Translations under genes and position numbers: made by a program | Notes under the pieces: generated by a model | Databases searched by the model: none | Seen by the model: the letters and a program-made list of their open reading frames with translations, nothing else | What the model was told of the DNA's origin: nothing | Source of the DNA: Microbotryum silenes-acaulis | Lineage: Eukaryota; Basidiomycota; Microbotryomycetes; Microbotryales; Microbotryaceae | Length of the DNA: 64,000 nucleotides | Assembly (NCBI GenBank): GCA_003665825.1 | Contig: QPFY01000001.1 | Span: 1,481,001-1,545,000, forward strand | Direction: 5' to 3' | Shown here: in pieces, positions 1 through 11,307 of the stretch | Layout: each line of letters starts with the position of its first letter | Position numbering within the stretch: position 1 is the first letter of the stretch

Positions 1-258
1 CTCGCCGCTGGTTTGTTGTTCAGTAGAGGGGCTGCGGGCGGCAAACGAGGTCGTCCCGCCTTCCCGTTCCTATTACCCGTCGACGACGATGAGGATGGCG
101 CCGAAGAATTTGACGAGAGCGAGTTCGACTTGCTGTTATCGGCGTTGGAAGAGTTCGACGAGGACACACCGTCCATGGAACCGCCGCTCGGAGAATTGGT
201 CGACCGGGGCGACTTGGCGGTGACACTAAGAATGAGCGGAGAGAGTACGGACGTCTGA
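1..258 (+). CDS. C-terminal part of an acidic hypothetical protein (5' end outside window)
   Basis: The frame is open from the first base of the window and ends at TGA 256-258, so this is the last exon or part of it. The visible 85 residues begin with a short Gly/Arg-rich stretch and continue into a strongly acidic segment (runs such as DDDEDGAEEFDESEFD) followed by a short mixed tail. No domain is recognisable. The acidic composition would fit a nuclear or chromatin-associated protein, but that is inference only. The stop lies 2 bp from the stop of the convergent gene on the other strand, so the two transcripts must overlap in their 3' untranslated regions. Confidence 0.5.
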   Translation, partial: LAAGLLFSRGAAGGKRGRPAFPFLLPVDDDEDGAEEFDESEFDLLLSALEEFDEDTPSMEPPLGELVDRGDLAVTLRMSGESTDV

Positions 259-260
259 TG

Positions 261-2928
261 TCAGTACACCATTTTTGGTACTGCTTTAGCAATGATCACC
301 CACGTTAACATGTCATTGATGAAGGCGTTCTTCCACATGAGCCACTGAGCGTTCTCATAAGCGTGAACCTCGCTCAGGTCACGTGTCAAGCGTTGTGTCG
401 CCTCGAGCGTCTCGAGAGCCTTGATGAACGAATGCGAGTCTTCAAAGGCCGGGAATTGTCGAACGTGCTCATAGTGCGAGATCTGGTCAAAGGTGGCGCG
501 GATCGGCCCGGGTGTATACGCGAACGCGAACAGTGCGAGCTTGATCGGAGTAATTGGGAATTCGGGCATGGGGAATCGTGCACTTAGATCGGCGTAAAAC
601 ATCCAAATCCGACGTATCGAGTAGCGGGTATCGATTTGAGCCGAGTCCTCGTGAGCAAGCGCGGTCTGAAGACGCCCATGGCCCAAATGATTCAGTGCCG
701 GATCTTGTAAGTCGGGGGACGAAGTGAAATCAGATCAGCACATGAACCGGTAGGCGTTCGATGCAGGCAGGTACTCACCAGGTCGCAGGATGCGCAGGTC
801 TTGAGTGACCATCGGGAGATCAACGAGAAGGCGCGGGAAGGGGATGAGTTCGAACATGCCATCTGAGATCGAGGTGATCGCGGAACTCAAAATTAGCGAT
901 TGAGCTCTGGGTTCATCGCGTGTCAGGCGCCGCGTCGTCTCACCTTCCTCGAAAGACATCGCATGCTGGTCCGTACGTCCAGTCCTCGGTTCATCGGCAG
1001 ACAGGTGCAAATCATAGGAGGTGCTTCGCTCGCGCTTGAAGCTTACGGTCTTGGGGAACCGAGTCTTCTTCGGCGTCCTAACCGATGGGGAGCACGCAGA
1101 ACAAGACGATATCAGCTTGGAGTAAGTTCTTCTACCTGATGATCGAGTGCTGTCTACGCACTTGAACCACGGGATCCTCTGCCACACTTCGCGCAGCGTC
1201 TCGAACCGGTCAGAGTCGGCTTCATGAAAGGACCGAACCCGGGGCCAAAGGTGCAGTGTTGCCTGGCCAGCGAGCTTGAGGGTGTTGAGCATGGACTCGG
1301 CACGATGCAGATTGACGTTTTGAGCCGTCGTGACGCTACCATAGGCGTGGCGGAGCGAAGCCGAGCAAGGCAGGTCGACGAATTGCGAGACCAACAGAGT
1401 GACCTGAAAGCACATAACCGAGCGGATGCTTTGGCGTTGCTTTTACATCATGGTGTTCAAGCTTTGAGTAGAAGAGCACGTACCTTTCGTTCCGATATGG
1501 GGAAAGCCCTGACACCGAGCTTCTCCCACAAGGTCTGATAGATGGTCCAGTCGGCCCAGAGTTGGTTGCGATAATTCTGCTCGCGCGAATTAAAAACCCA
1601 AGAGACGTGTTGCGCCGAGTATCGCTCCAACGATTCATCTGGAGCATAACGATAATCAAGAAGGTGAGCAGATTATTTAAATAGCTGCGCAGTAATGCGC
1701 TTGGGAAGGAGGGCTTTTATTTGTTTGGTTGGGAGACTCAGGCCCGAACTACGGCAGACGAGGGCAAAAAGGCTCGCGAGTCGTGTTTCACTCGCGGTGC
1801 CGCGCGCGCGCGAGATGGAATGATCGTCCGGGCACGAGTAGCCCCGTGATCGAAGTCGGAAAGGCCATCTTCGACACGATGACGTGCCATCCCACGCAGC
1901 AGAGACAGAGACGTGTACCAAGGCCGATGCTTGGCTTCGACTGGATAAGGCAGCGAGGCAGCACTCACCAGATCCTGACTCGGCTTTGATCGAGTCGAGT
2001 GAGCCGGCGAACGCTCTCCACAAGATCGTCGTCCGGAGCAGCTCGTCGGGGAGGAGCGGCGGCGGCGGGGCGATCGGGCCAAGGGCGGACGGCGGCATCG
2101 GTCCAGCCGCAGCCAGGGGAGCTGCTGCAACGTCCGTAGAGTGGCCATGATGGCTTGAGCCGACCAGGGATGACCCAGACTGGTCATATCTGTAAAAAAT
2201 TGATTTTTAGAAGCAGGTAGGGGACACGCAGCGGCAGCCAAGTTAGGTCCAGAATCGTTTTTTAACATGCATGCCTCGCCCCGCCGGGGGTTCGTTTGAG
2301 TCCAGAGGCCGCAAGGCACGCGCCCCTGAGAACGGGCCGCGACCGGATGCGCGCACGTCCAAGAATTCTCCTTGAAGAATGCGTCAGGAGATCATCCGCG
2401 ACTTCGGATGTCGTCGCGCGCGTAGACAGGGGAGAGAGGAGCAGGGCCTGACTTGAAAGAGCCCCCAAGGGTCTAGCAGAAGGCAGAAGTAGCAGCAGGT
2501 GTGATGACTTGCCTGGAAGGGGATGTCGGCCACATCGAGGCTGACCGTCGAGCCGCCGCTGGGCCGCCGTTGGCGTGGGCGGAGGCTGAGCCAGCGGCAG
2601 CAGACGACGACGACAGCGACGATGATGCTATTAGAGCTCGCTCGCGCTCTCTCAGCAGGAACGAAGGGATCGGAGCCGCAGTAGGCTGTGTTCTGGCGGT
2701 CGGATGCACCTGGTGTTCTCGGTTGTGTTCGTACATGTCATGGTCCCGGTCCGCAGGCGCCGCCGGGCGTCGATCGGCGACGAGCGTTGACGCAGATCCC
2801 TTGACGTTGGCGATGTCACGACGACTCGCGCGTGCGTCGTCGTGGTTGAGGTCCTCGCTGTTGTCGAAGAAGCTGGCGGCGCTGATCAATGACTCGGGTG
2901 ACGGGTTGAGAAGGCTGCCCAAGTCCAT
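261..2928 (-). CDS. Conserved hypothetical protein, 619 aa, five exons, two similar W/Y-rich helical units
   Basis: Exons on the minus strand are 2928-2513, 2189-1969, 1638-1484, 1403-779 and 703-261; they sum to 1860 nt. Intron 1 uses a GC donor (GCAAGT); the others use GTGAGT or GTACGT. The first about 140 residues are low-complexity (Ser/Ala/Pro). After that comes a unit containing LWADWTIYQTLWEKLG then VRAFPISERKVTLLVSQF. A second unit near the C-terminus has IRRIWMFYADL then FPMPEFPITPIKLALFAF. The shared order (Trp/Tyr-rich helix, then FPI-x-x-x-K-hydrophobic helix) resembles the SAM-like N-terminal fold of tyrosine recombinases, but no catalytic recombinase residues are seen. The function is unknown; a DNA-binding or regulatory protein is one possibility. 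Exon 4 is one continuous frame, although an extra internal intron around 1140 cannot be excluded. Confidence 0.62.
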
Positions 2929-4288
2929 GGTGGATGAGGTGCACTCGAGCTAGCGAGTCGGCGGTCCGTCGGGGCGAAGGTGAGCGTCTACAAGACTACA
3001 AACTTGAAGTGGGAATGAGGAGAGGCCTCAGGTCGTCGTCGGTGCTGGCCTAATTCTGCCCGCGCCCGGCGCACTTTATCAGCGTTCGGCCCCGATCGCA
3101 GGCCGGTGGTCACTGACAGCTTCAAGCAGCGCTCGGCAGCGTTCTGACTGACAACGCCTTGTGATATGCTGCAGCGAACGTCCAGACCGACTTTACTCCT
3201 CGAGACTTTACTCCCAAAATTGATTTGGATTCTACCATTACCACGAAGCCACTTGGTGGAGAGCCCGATCCACCGCTTGCGCCGGCCCTCGGCTCCGGAA
3301 GCTCTCCCGCTGGCCCTGAACCCGAGATTATTCAAGGATCGAACAAGGCTGAGGCGCGCGCGAAGCCCAAGTGCACAAAGCTTCTCGGTTTTCACCGCCC
3401 GAAAAGGGTGCCCTATGCCCCTACTGGTCCCGTCAGCACGCATAAAGCCTACCATTACTGCATTAGAAAAATTGGTTGTGCTCGATCGCAGATATCCAGC
3501 GGTTCCGGGCCAACGCTAGGCCCCTTTGTCCCCGCGAGCTCTCAGGGGTGCACTCTCCCGAGCGCCTGAGCGGGATCGGAATTTCTCAAAGTTCTCAAAT
3601 GCCGACGAACGCCACAGCCGGGTGCGCTCTGGCCTCGGCCCTCGGCTACGTACTGCCAGAACTTGATCGGACCATCACACGATAGCTCTCGGACACCTCG
3701 TGTGGCTACGTACCTACTCAGGTCAGACAGGAAGAGTTGGAGATATTACGCATGCTACCCAAGCTTTGTGTAGGTCTATGCATGCGGGCCTCCGTCGAAT
3801 GAGGGTCGTTGGCTCCCCGCGCCTGGCCTGAGGTTGCTTGGCCTGCAATCCTCCGGGTTGAGTGGACTCGCGATTCGGGTGTGCTACATGACTACCTAAG
3901 GCGGGATAAGCGTCGAAGCTAAAGTGAGGTGCGAGGGCGAACGATTCTGCTCTGTTGTAGGATCTTCTGCACCGAACACTGTTCATAAGTCTTGACTCTC
4001 GAGATTACTTCGGGTAATTCGGGGGTTCGCGGTCCGAGCTGTCGAATTATAATTTGGGATTACAATTTTCGATTCCGACGCGTCTCTGCGCATCTCCCGC
4101 GATAGAGACTCCCAAGGCTTCCTCCTCCGACCCGTGACGTCCGTCTACCATCTCAGATACCCTCGCTTGGGGCCACAGCTCCACGTGATACACCTTCTTT
4201 TCTTCGACGCTTTTGGTCTCGGACCGTTCCGCCTATCCTCGACACGAGCCTTACGCGACTCGCAATCATTCGAACCTCCCGTTCCGTC
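2929..4288. other. Divergent intergenic region, no gene seen
   Basis: This 1.36-kb stretch lies between the start codons of two divergently transcribed genes (minus at 2928, plus at 4289). Several reading frames of about 100-150 codons cross it on both strands, but they lack splice-consistent continuation or recognisable motifs and look like chance frames in GC-rich DNA. It probably holds both promoters and 5' untranslated regions. Confidence 0.5.
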
Positions 4289-7073
4289 ATGGCGACCTCG
4301 GCTCCACCGTCGATTCTGATGCCAGCGCTGCCCTCCGACTGTCCGTCTCTGCAAGGAGATTCTCGCCACTTCATCAGTCGACGCGAGTTTGAAGTTTGGA
4401 GTCGCACTCATCCCTCCGTACGACCTCAAACGGTACCGACGGCGTCGACGTCGACATCGTCAAGCGCCCCGGCGACGACGGCCTCAACCGCTTCGGCAAC
4501 AACCAACACTTCTTCCAGTGCTCGACCTAATGTCATAGGGACTGATACACCCGGTTATAGGTGAGCTAACATGTCCTCTTGACCTGGTTCCCCCTGTGCT
4601 CCTCAACCCGGATGGTGTCGGGCGCTTCCGTCAACTTCGCTATCGCCCACTTGCCATGTCTACGGCGACTCGGCTTCGAGTCTTCGGACCCACAACTGCC
4701 TCCGCAGCATGCCACTGTTACTGCAGGACAGGATTTCAACGATCAAGGTGTACCAAGTGGTGTGTCCGCCGTACCTGATGCGGGTATGCTCCGCTGCCGA
4801 CGTCTTCCGTTTGCGGGCGGCGCATGCTCGGAGCGCTTCGCCCGCGCCTCTCCGATGATTGCGGGGCCACGGTCGGTGATCCGCGCGCTTTCGCGTTCGG
4901 GGTCTTATCACCAACTCACCGAGCGCGACGGAGAACGGCCATGGCCACGGATCTCGATTGAACTTGTCGAGCTATCAGTCGGGCTTCATCAATACATTCG
5001 ATTCGAGACCGCATGTGGAAGTTTTAGGACGCTGACTCTTGCCATCCGCTGGCTTACCTCCCCGCCCCCTGTCTTTTCGGCGAGCAGAGCGCCCCAGCAC
5101 CCGGTATCGCACTTGCTCCAATCGATCCCACCCCGCGCCCCTTCGCGATCCTCGAGATCTAACATCCTCTCCTATACCGTTCACCTCGCAACTTCGTCCC
5201 GATTGGAGGCATACACATTGCCCAATGGCGCCCGCGCTTTGCTTCACCGAGCCGAGGACGTCTCGGACGAGGACCACATCGACCTCGATGACTCCTGGCT
5301 CGATGCCGAGCAAAAGTCGCAGGGCCTGTGGAAACTCGGCGTCAGTCTCTTGCGTGCCAACCGTCGGGAAGGCGATCTTCCAGCCTCGGTTGCCCGACGG
5401 GTTGAGCTCGCTGGATTGACCGAGGAGCTCCTGTCGAACCCAACGCCGGAAGGATCGGTGTGCAAGATCACGTCACATGACGTGGTCGCCAGTGAGGCCG
5501 TTCCGGGTATCAAGGCACTTCAAGTGTTGACCAGTCCGGATACGACGACGTTGTACCACTCGACCTCGGCCCATGCCGTCGACTCGTCGAGGCCCAAGAA
5601 CACTTCGATCGCGCAATCGCTCATCAACATGAAGTTCGCCAGAGAAGAGGAAGGATGCATCGTTTCAACAAGTGCCACCTCTCTTTTGGCCGCTGCTGAA
5701 GCGGAGGACAAGCCGACGTCGCTTGACAAAGACTCGCCCGCAGGATCTGTCTTCAGCACCCAGGGTGCCGGCTCGACTTCGCGAGGCAGCGACTTGACGG
5801 CGGCGCCCCATATGGATTACCGCATCGTGCGCGGGCAGGCCATGCGTTCCCGTGCCAAAGACATTTTTGGCTCGTCCATCCTGCCTTCGACGTCAACGAC
5901 GTGGTGCCGCCGCCATCGAGTGGGCTCATGCTCGGTCTGCCTCATGGTCGCGTCGACACGTCTGAACAAGCACCGCAATGTGCCCGGCCAAGGCCTGGAC
6001 GTAGGGGCCAACGGGGAAGGTGCGCCGGGCAAGCGACCCCTCGTCGACGTCATCCCAAGATTTCTTTCACTCTCCGCGCACCTGCTCAAGGACGCTCGAG
6101 ACCGTGTGCTTCGTCAAGAATCTGATCGTAGCGAAGAGTTCGATTCGTACCTCGCCAAGAACGATGCAACACAGGTCGCCGAGGTTGAGATTGCCGTCAC
6201 GGCCGCATGGTTCTCGCTGCTCCACTCGTTCGTCATCCAGGCCTGCCTTGAGGGCTACCTCGTCGATGGATGGACGGGCACGTCGGCGATTGAGACCTTG
6301 TTCGGCTGCGGGTGTGGTGTTTGGGAGGGCCGAGGGTGGTCTGCTCGCGTGACGACCCAGTCGGCGACGACTATCGTTCCGCGACCTCCTCGGAGCACAA
6401 CGGCGATGGATGTCGATCAAGGAGATGACGACGAGGATGACAGTGATGATGACGACGACGAAGACGAGGAGGCGCACCTCGAAGCCGAGCGCGAGAAGGA
6501 GAAGGGCAAGCTCGTTAAAGCGGCGCAATTGCTCTTTGGCTCACGAGACGTTGCGCAAGCAGATTTTGAACGATCGATGAGGGATCGAATACACGAGGTA
6601 TGTCCCCTTTCTCGACGATTACATAGACTCCGTGCGAATCGGTCAGTTGAGCTGACTCGATCTTCTGGTATAATCTCCCGTGCAGTTCCTGAATGTGCCC
6701 GAAGAACGCACACTCAAGTCTCACCTCACCAGTCTCAGCTCAAAGTACCGACTTTCCGAATTCGAGAATGACATGTACGAGTTCCTCAATGCGACCATCC
6801 GATTCTTGGGCAAGCCATCGCTCGCAAAGGTCAGTCCAGCTACCTGAGCTCCGACGTCCCATAGGGCCCATACTGACGAGTCCAGGACCTCGTGTCCACT
6901 CGCGCATGCAGCAATACGAACAATCCCTCTCCAGCAAGCCCATTAACGTAGCCGACATGGCCCCTGACCCGTGGGCGTTGACTCCCTTCTTTGCCCGTGT
7001 CGATTCTGTTGCGCCCAGTCCTGCCGTCGAGGACCTGGAGGCGAGCAAGGGCAAGAAGCGGAGGATGGCTTAA
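4289..7073 (+). CDS. Large conserved hypothetical protein with acidic stretch (N-terminal splicing unresolved)
   Basis: The ATG at 4289 opens a Ser/Thr/Ala-rich exon that can end at the GTGAGC donor after 4560. The main coding frame is continuous from about 5000 to 6597. It is followed by exon 6686-6829 (acceptor GTGCAG, donor GTCAGT) and a last exon 6912-7073. The middle region contains helix-rich segments (RFLSLSAHLLKDARDRVLRQ and a hydrophobic stretch AAWFSLLHSFVIQACLEGYL). These precede a run of Asp/Glu near 6420-6475 and a basic C-terminus, KGKKRRMA. No family was recognised. The acidic run plus the terminal KKRR suggests nuclear location, which is inference. The joining of the first exon to the main frame between 4560 and about 5000 could not be fixed: no acceptor there gives the required phase, so an extra small exon is likely. 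Confidence 0.55.
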
Positions 7074-7355
7074 AACTCCTCAGGCGCAGCTTTTCTCTTT
7101 GGGCCTCTTGTGTTCTGTGTGGATGTCGCATTTAGTAATGCTTGTACAAAAGCCGTAGTTTCAAGACTGTTTCGCTCTCCGTAAAGCTCTATCCCTCTCG
7201 CAGCGCGGGCCCATCCACTGCCGTCCTAATCGTGGCGAATGCATCTCAAGGTGCATGGAGCTGGTTCTATTGCAGCCCAGGAATCCAAGCTTGAAAGGAG
7301 AGAATATGTTTTCACTGCGCAATACCCAGAAGGCGAACAATAACTCGTGATATAT

Positions 7356-8860
7356 TCAGGCGACGACTAACTCGGCCGAGGCGTTGGAGGTGGTGGCGAC
7401 GAGCCTGACGTTGCCGCGGTCCGCTGGATCCAAACCCGAGCTCATGAGACCTTCCTTGTGCGACTTGGTGTTGAAGTTGTATCTGATATTGTGAGATCCT
7501 GGTGCACTGACCTGAGTGCGTGAGCTGTTCGAGGTCCTGACTTGGAAGGACCCATCGAATGGAGCAGGGTACTTGAGCCTCAACGGTCCATTGCTCGAAG
7601 CCACGGTCCAATCGATCTTGGCTCTAGGAGGCAAACGGACGACGTCGAGATTGACCGATGCGTTCGTTGACTGGGCTTCGATCTTGACAGGGTCTCGAAG
7701 AGCGATCTTCTTTTCGTCCTCTTGCTCGAAGACTTCGACTTGGGCCCGGATCGCTTCGTTCGTCGTCTTGAGCAAGACACCGTCGCTACTTTCGCCGACC
7801 TTGTACAGACCCAAGATGGACGCGTTGTTTGTCTGGACTCGCAAGCCCTCGCATCCTTCGAAGTCGCCGCTGATGCTGCTGTTGCTAGCCTGAATATTCA
7901 CACGAGCACCGAGGATCTTGCCTCGAACAAACGCGTTGGTCGTCGCAAGGTCGACGTCGTCGGCTTCCAGGTAGTCGAAAGAGATGGGAGAGTTTTTGGT
8001 CCGGACGTCGACTCGATCGAAACAGAGGTTTTTGAGCGACACGTCCCCTTGGACCTTCCAATCATGGCGCTGCGGTGGAGCCGAATCGGATGACGAGTTT
8101 TGGACCGAAAGCAGCTTGAGAGACTCGACCGCGGACGAGGTGCGGACCGTGGCGTGGAAGTCGAGTCGGCTCCAATTTGTCGAGTTACCCCAGGGTCTTT
8201 CGGGAGTCTGGTAGAAGAGTAGAGCGTATGAGGCGGAGGAGGAGGAGACGGAAAAGTCAGCGTTTTGGGGACTCTCCGCGGCGCCGAGATGGGTTGGGCT
8301 CCCACCTCTACGAGCAGGGTCACATTCGACGAGTCGTCGCAAGTAGCAATGATGTTGGACTCCTTCCAGAGTGAGTCGTTGTTGTAGCGAGCCTCGACGC
8401 GGATCTGGACAACGTGACCGCTCGGATTGCCGCGCATCGGCCAGTCGTCCACCTCTTGTCGCTTTCGGCTCCACCAATGCCAGGGCCACCCGGGCCACAT
8501 GGTCTGAGCGCGCACCATGGACTCGGAGTCGTGCCCCTTGACGTCCGACGTGAGCGTAGCACAGGCCTTCTCATCAGACTCGGGGTACGACTCCGAGTCC
8601 ACCTGCAACAGTTGGTTCGACCAAGCATGAGAGAGCTGCAGTGTGCCGTTGGCCCAAGCGCCCTTGGACTCGAACTTGACGCTGGAATCGTTGGTGATGC
8701 CGAATTCAAAGTGTTGGACGTGCGATTTGAAACCGCGTGGAATCTCATCTGAAGGGTCCCAGTGCGCCACGGGCACATTACTGGAATTCCTAGCAGTCGC
8801 GAAGAGGTTGTCGACGCCGTCGTCGCTGCCTTGGCACAGCATGTGCCTGAAGAAGGACAT
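7356..8860 (-). CDS. DUF4097-like beta-repeat protein, probably surface or secreted
   Basis: Two exons, 8860-8306 and 8207-7356, give 1407 nt (468 aa) with a GTGGGA donor and TACCAG acceptor. The C-terminal half repeats a pattern of short beta-strands carrying N-A/S-S motifs (TKNSPISF, TNNASILG, STNASVNL, TSNASAEL). This is typical of the DUF4097/putative-adhesin beta-solenoid family, which is common in basidiomycetes. Many N-x-S/T sequons support passage through the secretory pathway. The start is uncertain: the hydrophobic run just upstream of the chosen ATG (TLTLTSIVLAIMSFF) continues in frame, and an acceptor-like CTACAG lies at about 8905, so a short upstream exon could complete a signal anchor. 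The gene converges on the gene ending at 7073. Confidence 0.65.
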
Positions 8861-9365
8861 GATGGCGAGCACGATGGAAGTCAGAGTGAGAGTACGTAAA
8901 GGACCTGTAGTTGTGAGCGACGAGTCGGCAAGCGCGCTGAGGGCGATCGCGAGGACGTCGGCGTATTATAAGCGGGGATAGGATGAGTTGCTGCCAGCTA
9001 GCCGGCGTCGGGTGCAGGAAAAGAAAGAGTTTGGGAAGGCGGGGTTGGTGAGGGAGTAGATAATAATGATGACCGCCTACCCATTTGGATCGGTACTAAA
9101 GGAGGCAAGGGCATCTAAAAATGGCTCCTATGCCTCTCGAGTGGGCGATTCGACTCATATTGCCCCGCGCGTAGGGGCAGTCGACTCATTTTGGCGGAGA
9201 GTCTCGGCGGAGTTCCCTTCTGTTCCCCTCTCACCACGTGACCCATTGCCTCCGCTCGAATCGGACGACGTCACCCGTGCGTCACCGTAGGCGAAGCTAG
9301 ACTCAAATGCAGATTGGCATGTCCTGTGAGTCGTTATCGTGATAAGACGCATCCCAATATCGTCC
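8861..9365. other. Divergent intergenic region
   Basis: This 0.5-kb gap lies between the minus-strand beta-repeat gene and the next plus-strand model. It includes the possible upstream exon of the minus-strand gene (about 8860-8905) and promoter sequence. No other feature is supported. Confidence 0.4.
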
Positions 9366-10276
9366 ATGGCTAACAATGATCTGTACCCCCCTATCACCAC
9401 TCTTCCCCGCGGTGCCCGCTCCCGCATTCGACGTGACGTCCTGTTCCGCTCCCACCTGAACCACCTGAACCAAATGCACGTGTCACACCGCGACGGGCTC
9501 GTTCGTACAATGACGATGGCCATGATATCGCTGTAGCTGTGACGGGGCAGACCTTGACGACTAGGGACCTGGTGGAGAAAGTACCTCTTATCAAGTCGCC
9601 TTCGTTCTGGGTACCCAAGCCCGTGGGTTCGACGTCGTACCTCCATCCCGCTTCCCATCGAGCATTCGAGGGAACCATGCTGAGCCTCGGAGCGTTGACC
9701 AAATTGAATCGTGAACAAACGTAATAGGTTGAACTCCCTCCAGACATCCATCCTCTACCCGACTCGGTCGAGCCCTACGTGCGTGAGCGAGCGATTCGGG
9801 CCACGAGCACAGATCATCCCACTGACTCGGAACCACATGTCCTTCCATCTTCGACGACTGTACCTCACCAACAGTTCGTGTACCCTTTCACTATCGAGAA
9901 CCACGCCCTCTCTGTCCTTCCCGCTGCTCTCGAGGCACTACGATCGTCTCATGGCCAGCGATTGGAACGGTTGCGCTCCTACTCTGAAGCCAAGGAGAAG
10001 GCTAGGAAAGCCCACCTCAACGTCGTTGCACCCGGATGGACGGGAGACGGTGGGATGATCCTACCATCGAAGAAGGAGACATTTCCGGCACAAACGATGA
10101 CTTCGGCAGCAACTGGTGGCACGACCTCTTCGTTGTCGAGCGAGTTTGCGGGATTGTCGGTCAACGGAGATACTTTAGCGGCGCCATCACCGAGCGATCC
10201 GATGAGAGACTTTGTGGAAGGGCTGGACTCTTTGGAAAACAAGAGATTGAACACAGCTACGTCAGGGGCGCCGTAG
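9366..10276 (+). CDS. Hypothetical protein, tentative multi-exon model
   Basis: A possible ATG at 9366 begins MANNDLYPP. Two longer frame segments look coding: about 9520-9720 (containing TTRDLVEKVPLIKSPSFWVP) and about 9730-10276. The latter contains QQFVYPFTIENHALSVLP, then an Arg/Lys-rich helix (RLERLRSYSEAKEKARKAHL) and a Ser/Thr-rich acidic tail ending at TGA 10274-10276. The segments are in different frames, so at least two introns are needed; no boundary pair could be chosen with confidence. No family is recognised. The helical, charged middle might be a coiled coil. Confidence 0.35.
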
Positions 10277-11307
10277 AAGTCAAAGCGCACCGTCGGTATA
10301 GATTCTCGGACACGCGCCGACCCAGAGCTGAAGAAGTAAGGGAGATATGCGATTCCACTTGGCTGGGTGTCAACCTTGATAGATGGATTAAGAACATGTT
10401 GTAAAATCAGTGACCAAGGTTTAGGTTCACGAAACCCGAGGAGCATTGCAGGTAGCAGGTATGACTTTCAGCTTTCACGCGCTCATCCTACTACCGACGA
10501 CTTGAGCCTGAATTGGCCGATGCCCCAAACACGAAGATTCGCGACTTTTCTTCAAAGCAAGTGAGAAATCGAGACGACTTCGTTACGTAATTTAAGAGCC
10601 ATCTACTGAACTCAGGGTTGTGCTCGGGTTGAGCGGACTGGAGGTATTATGCTCGGCGATCGGCGTGCTCCGGTTCCTGCTTCGGCCTCGGAGATGCGCT
10701 CGCGCTTTGCTCGCGTCGATCTCGGGTGGTGTTTAGGTCCGATCAATCTACTAGACGTTTGGTCGCTCGTCGAGCGTCTCGTATCGGCCAAGTAGAACGA
10801 TGAGCAGTCTCCGACTGAACGACGTTTGTGCCGACCTCTGTTGATGAATACAAATATTGAATATATAATAAATGGCTTGGTTTGGGCTTAGGGGCGAATT
10901 TCCCCACGACACGGCCCCGCGAAAAAACCGGCGGGGCAGCGCAAGCAAGGGGAGGCAAACCGGGGAGGCGGGCGGAAAAGCAAAAATTTCGTGAAGTTTC
11001 GAGCGAGCAACAGGCGATGTTGCGAGCGAGAATAGTTGGTTCTTAGCAAGAGGGAGTGATTCACCCCGCACTCGCCTTTCGACCCGCTCGGCGCGCCCGT
11101 TGGTCGCCTTTGGCAACCGGCCATCAATCTCGCGACACTAGCTAGTGCAGCTGCGAACCACAGTCGCTTCCGCCTCTTTCCGTTACCCTTTCTCGCAGAC
11201 GGATCCACTTTTGATCCATCCTCTGACACACGCTTCGACTCTGCCTGAAGGTAGGAAACGTCGAGTCGTTCAACGTTGATCCGGAGTTGCCCTCACTTGA
11301 GAGCGAG
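10277..11307. other. Intergenic, AT-rich patch near 10840-10875
   Basis: No convincing gene. A minus-strand frame of 121 codons (10751-11116) has no recognisable motif. A short AT-rich patch (about 10845-10875) may be a transcript end or a promoter element. Confidence 0.35.

Noticed and set aside
10751..11229. Overlapping minus-strand frames of 113-121 codons
   Set aside because: No motif, no splice-consistent extension, and they overlap each other in different frames.
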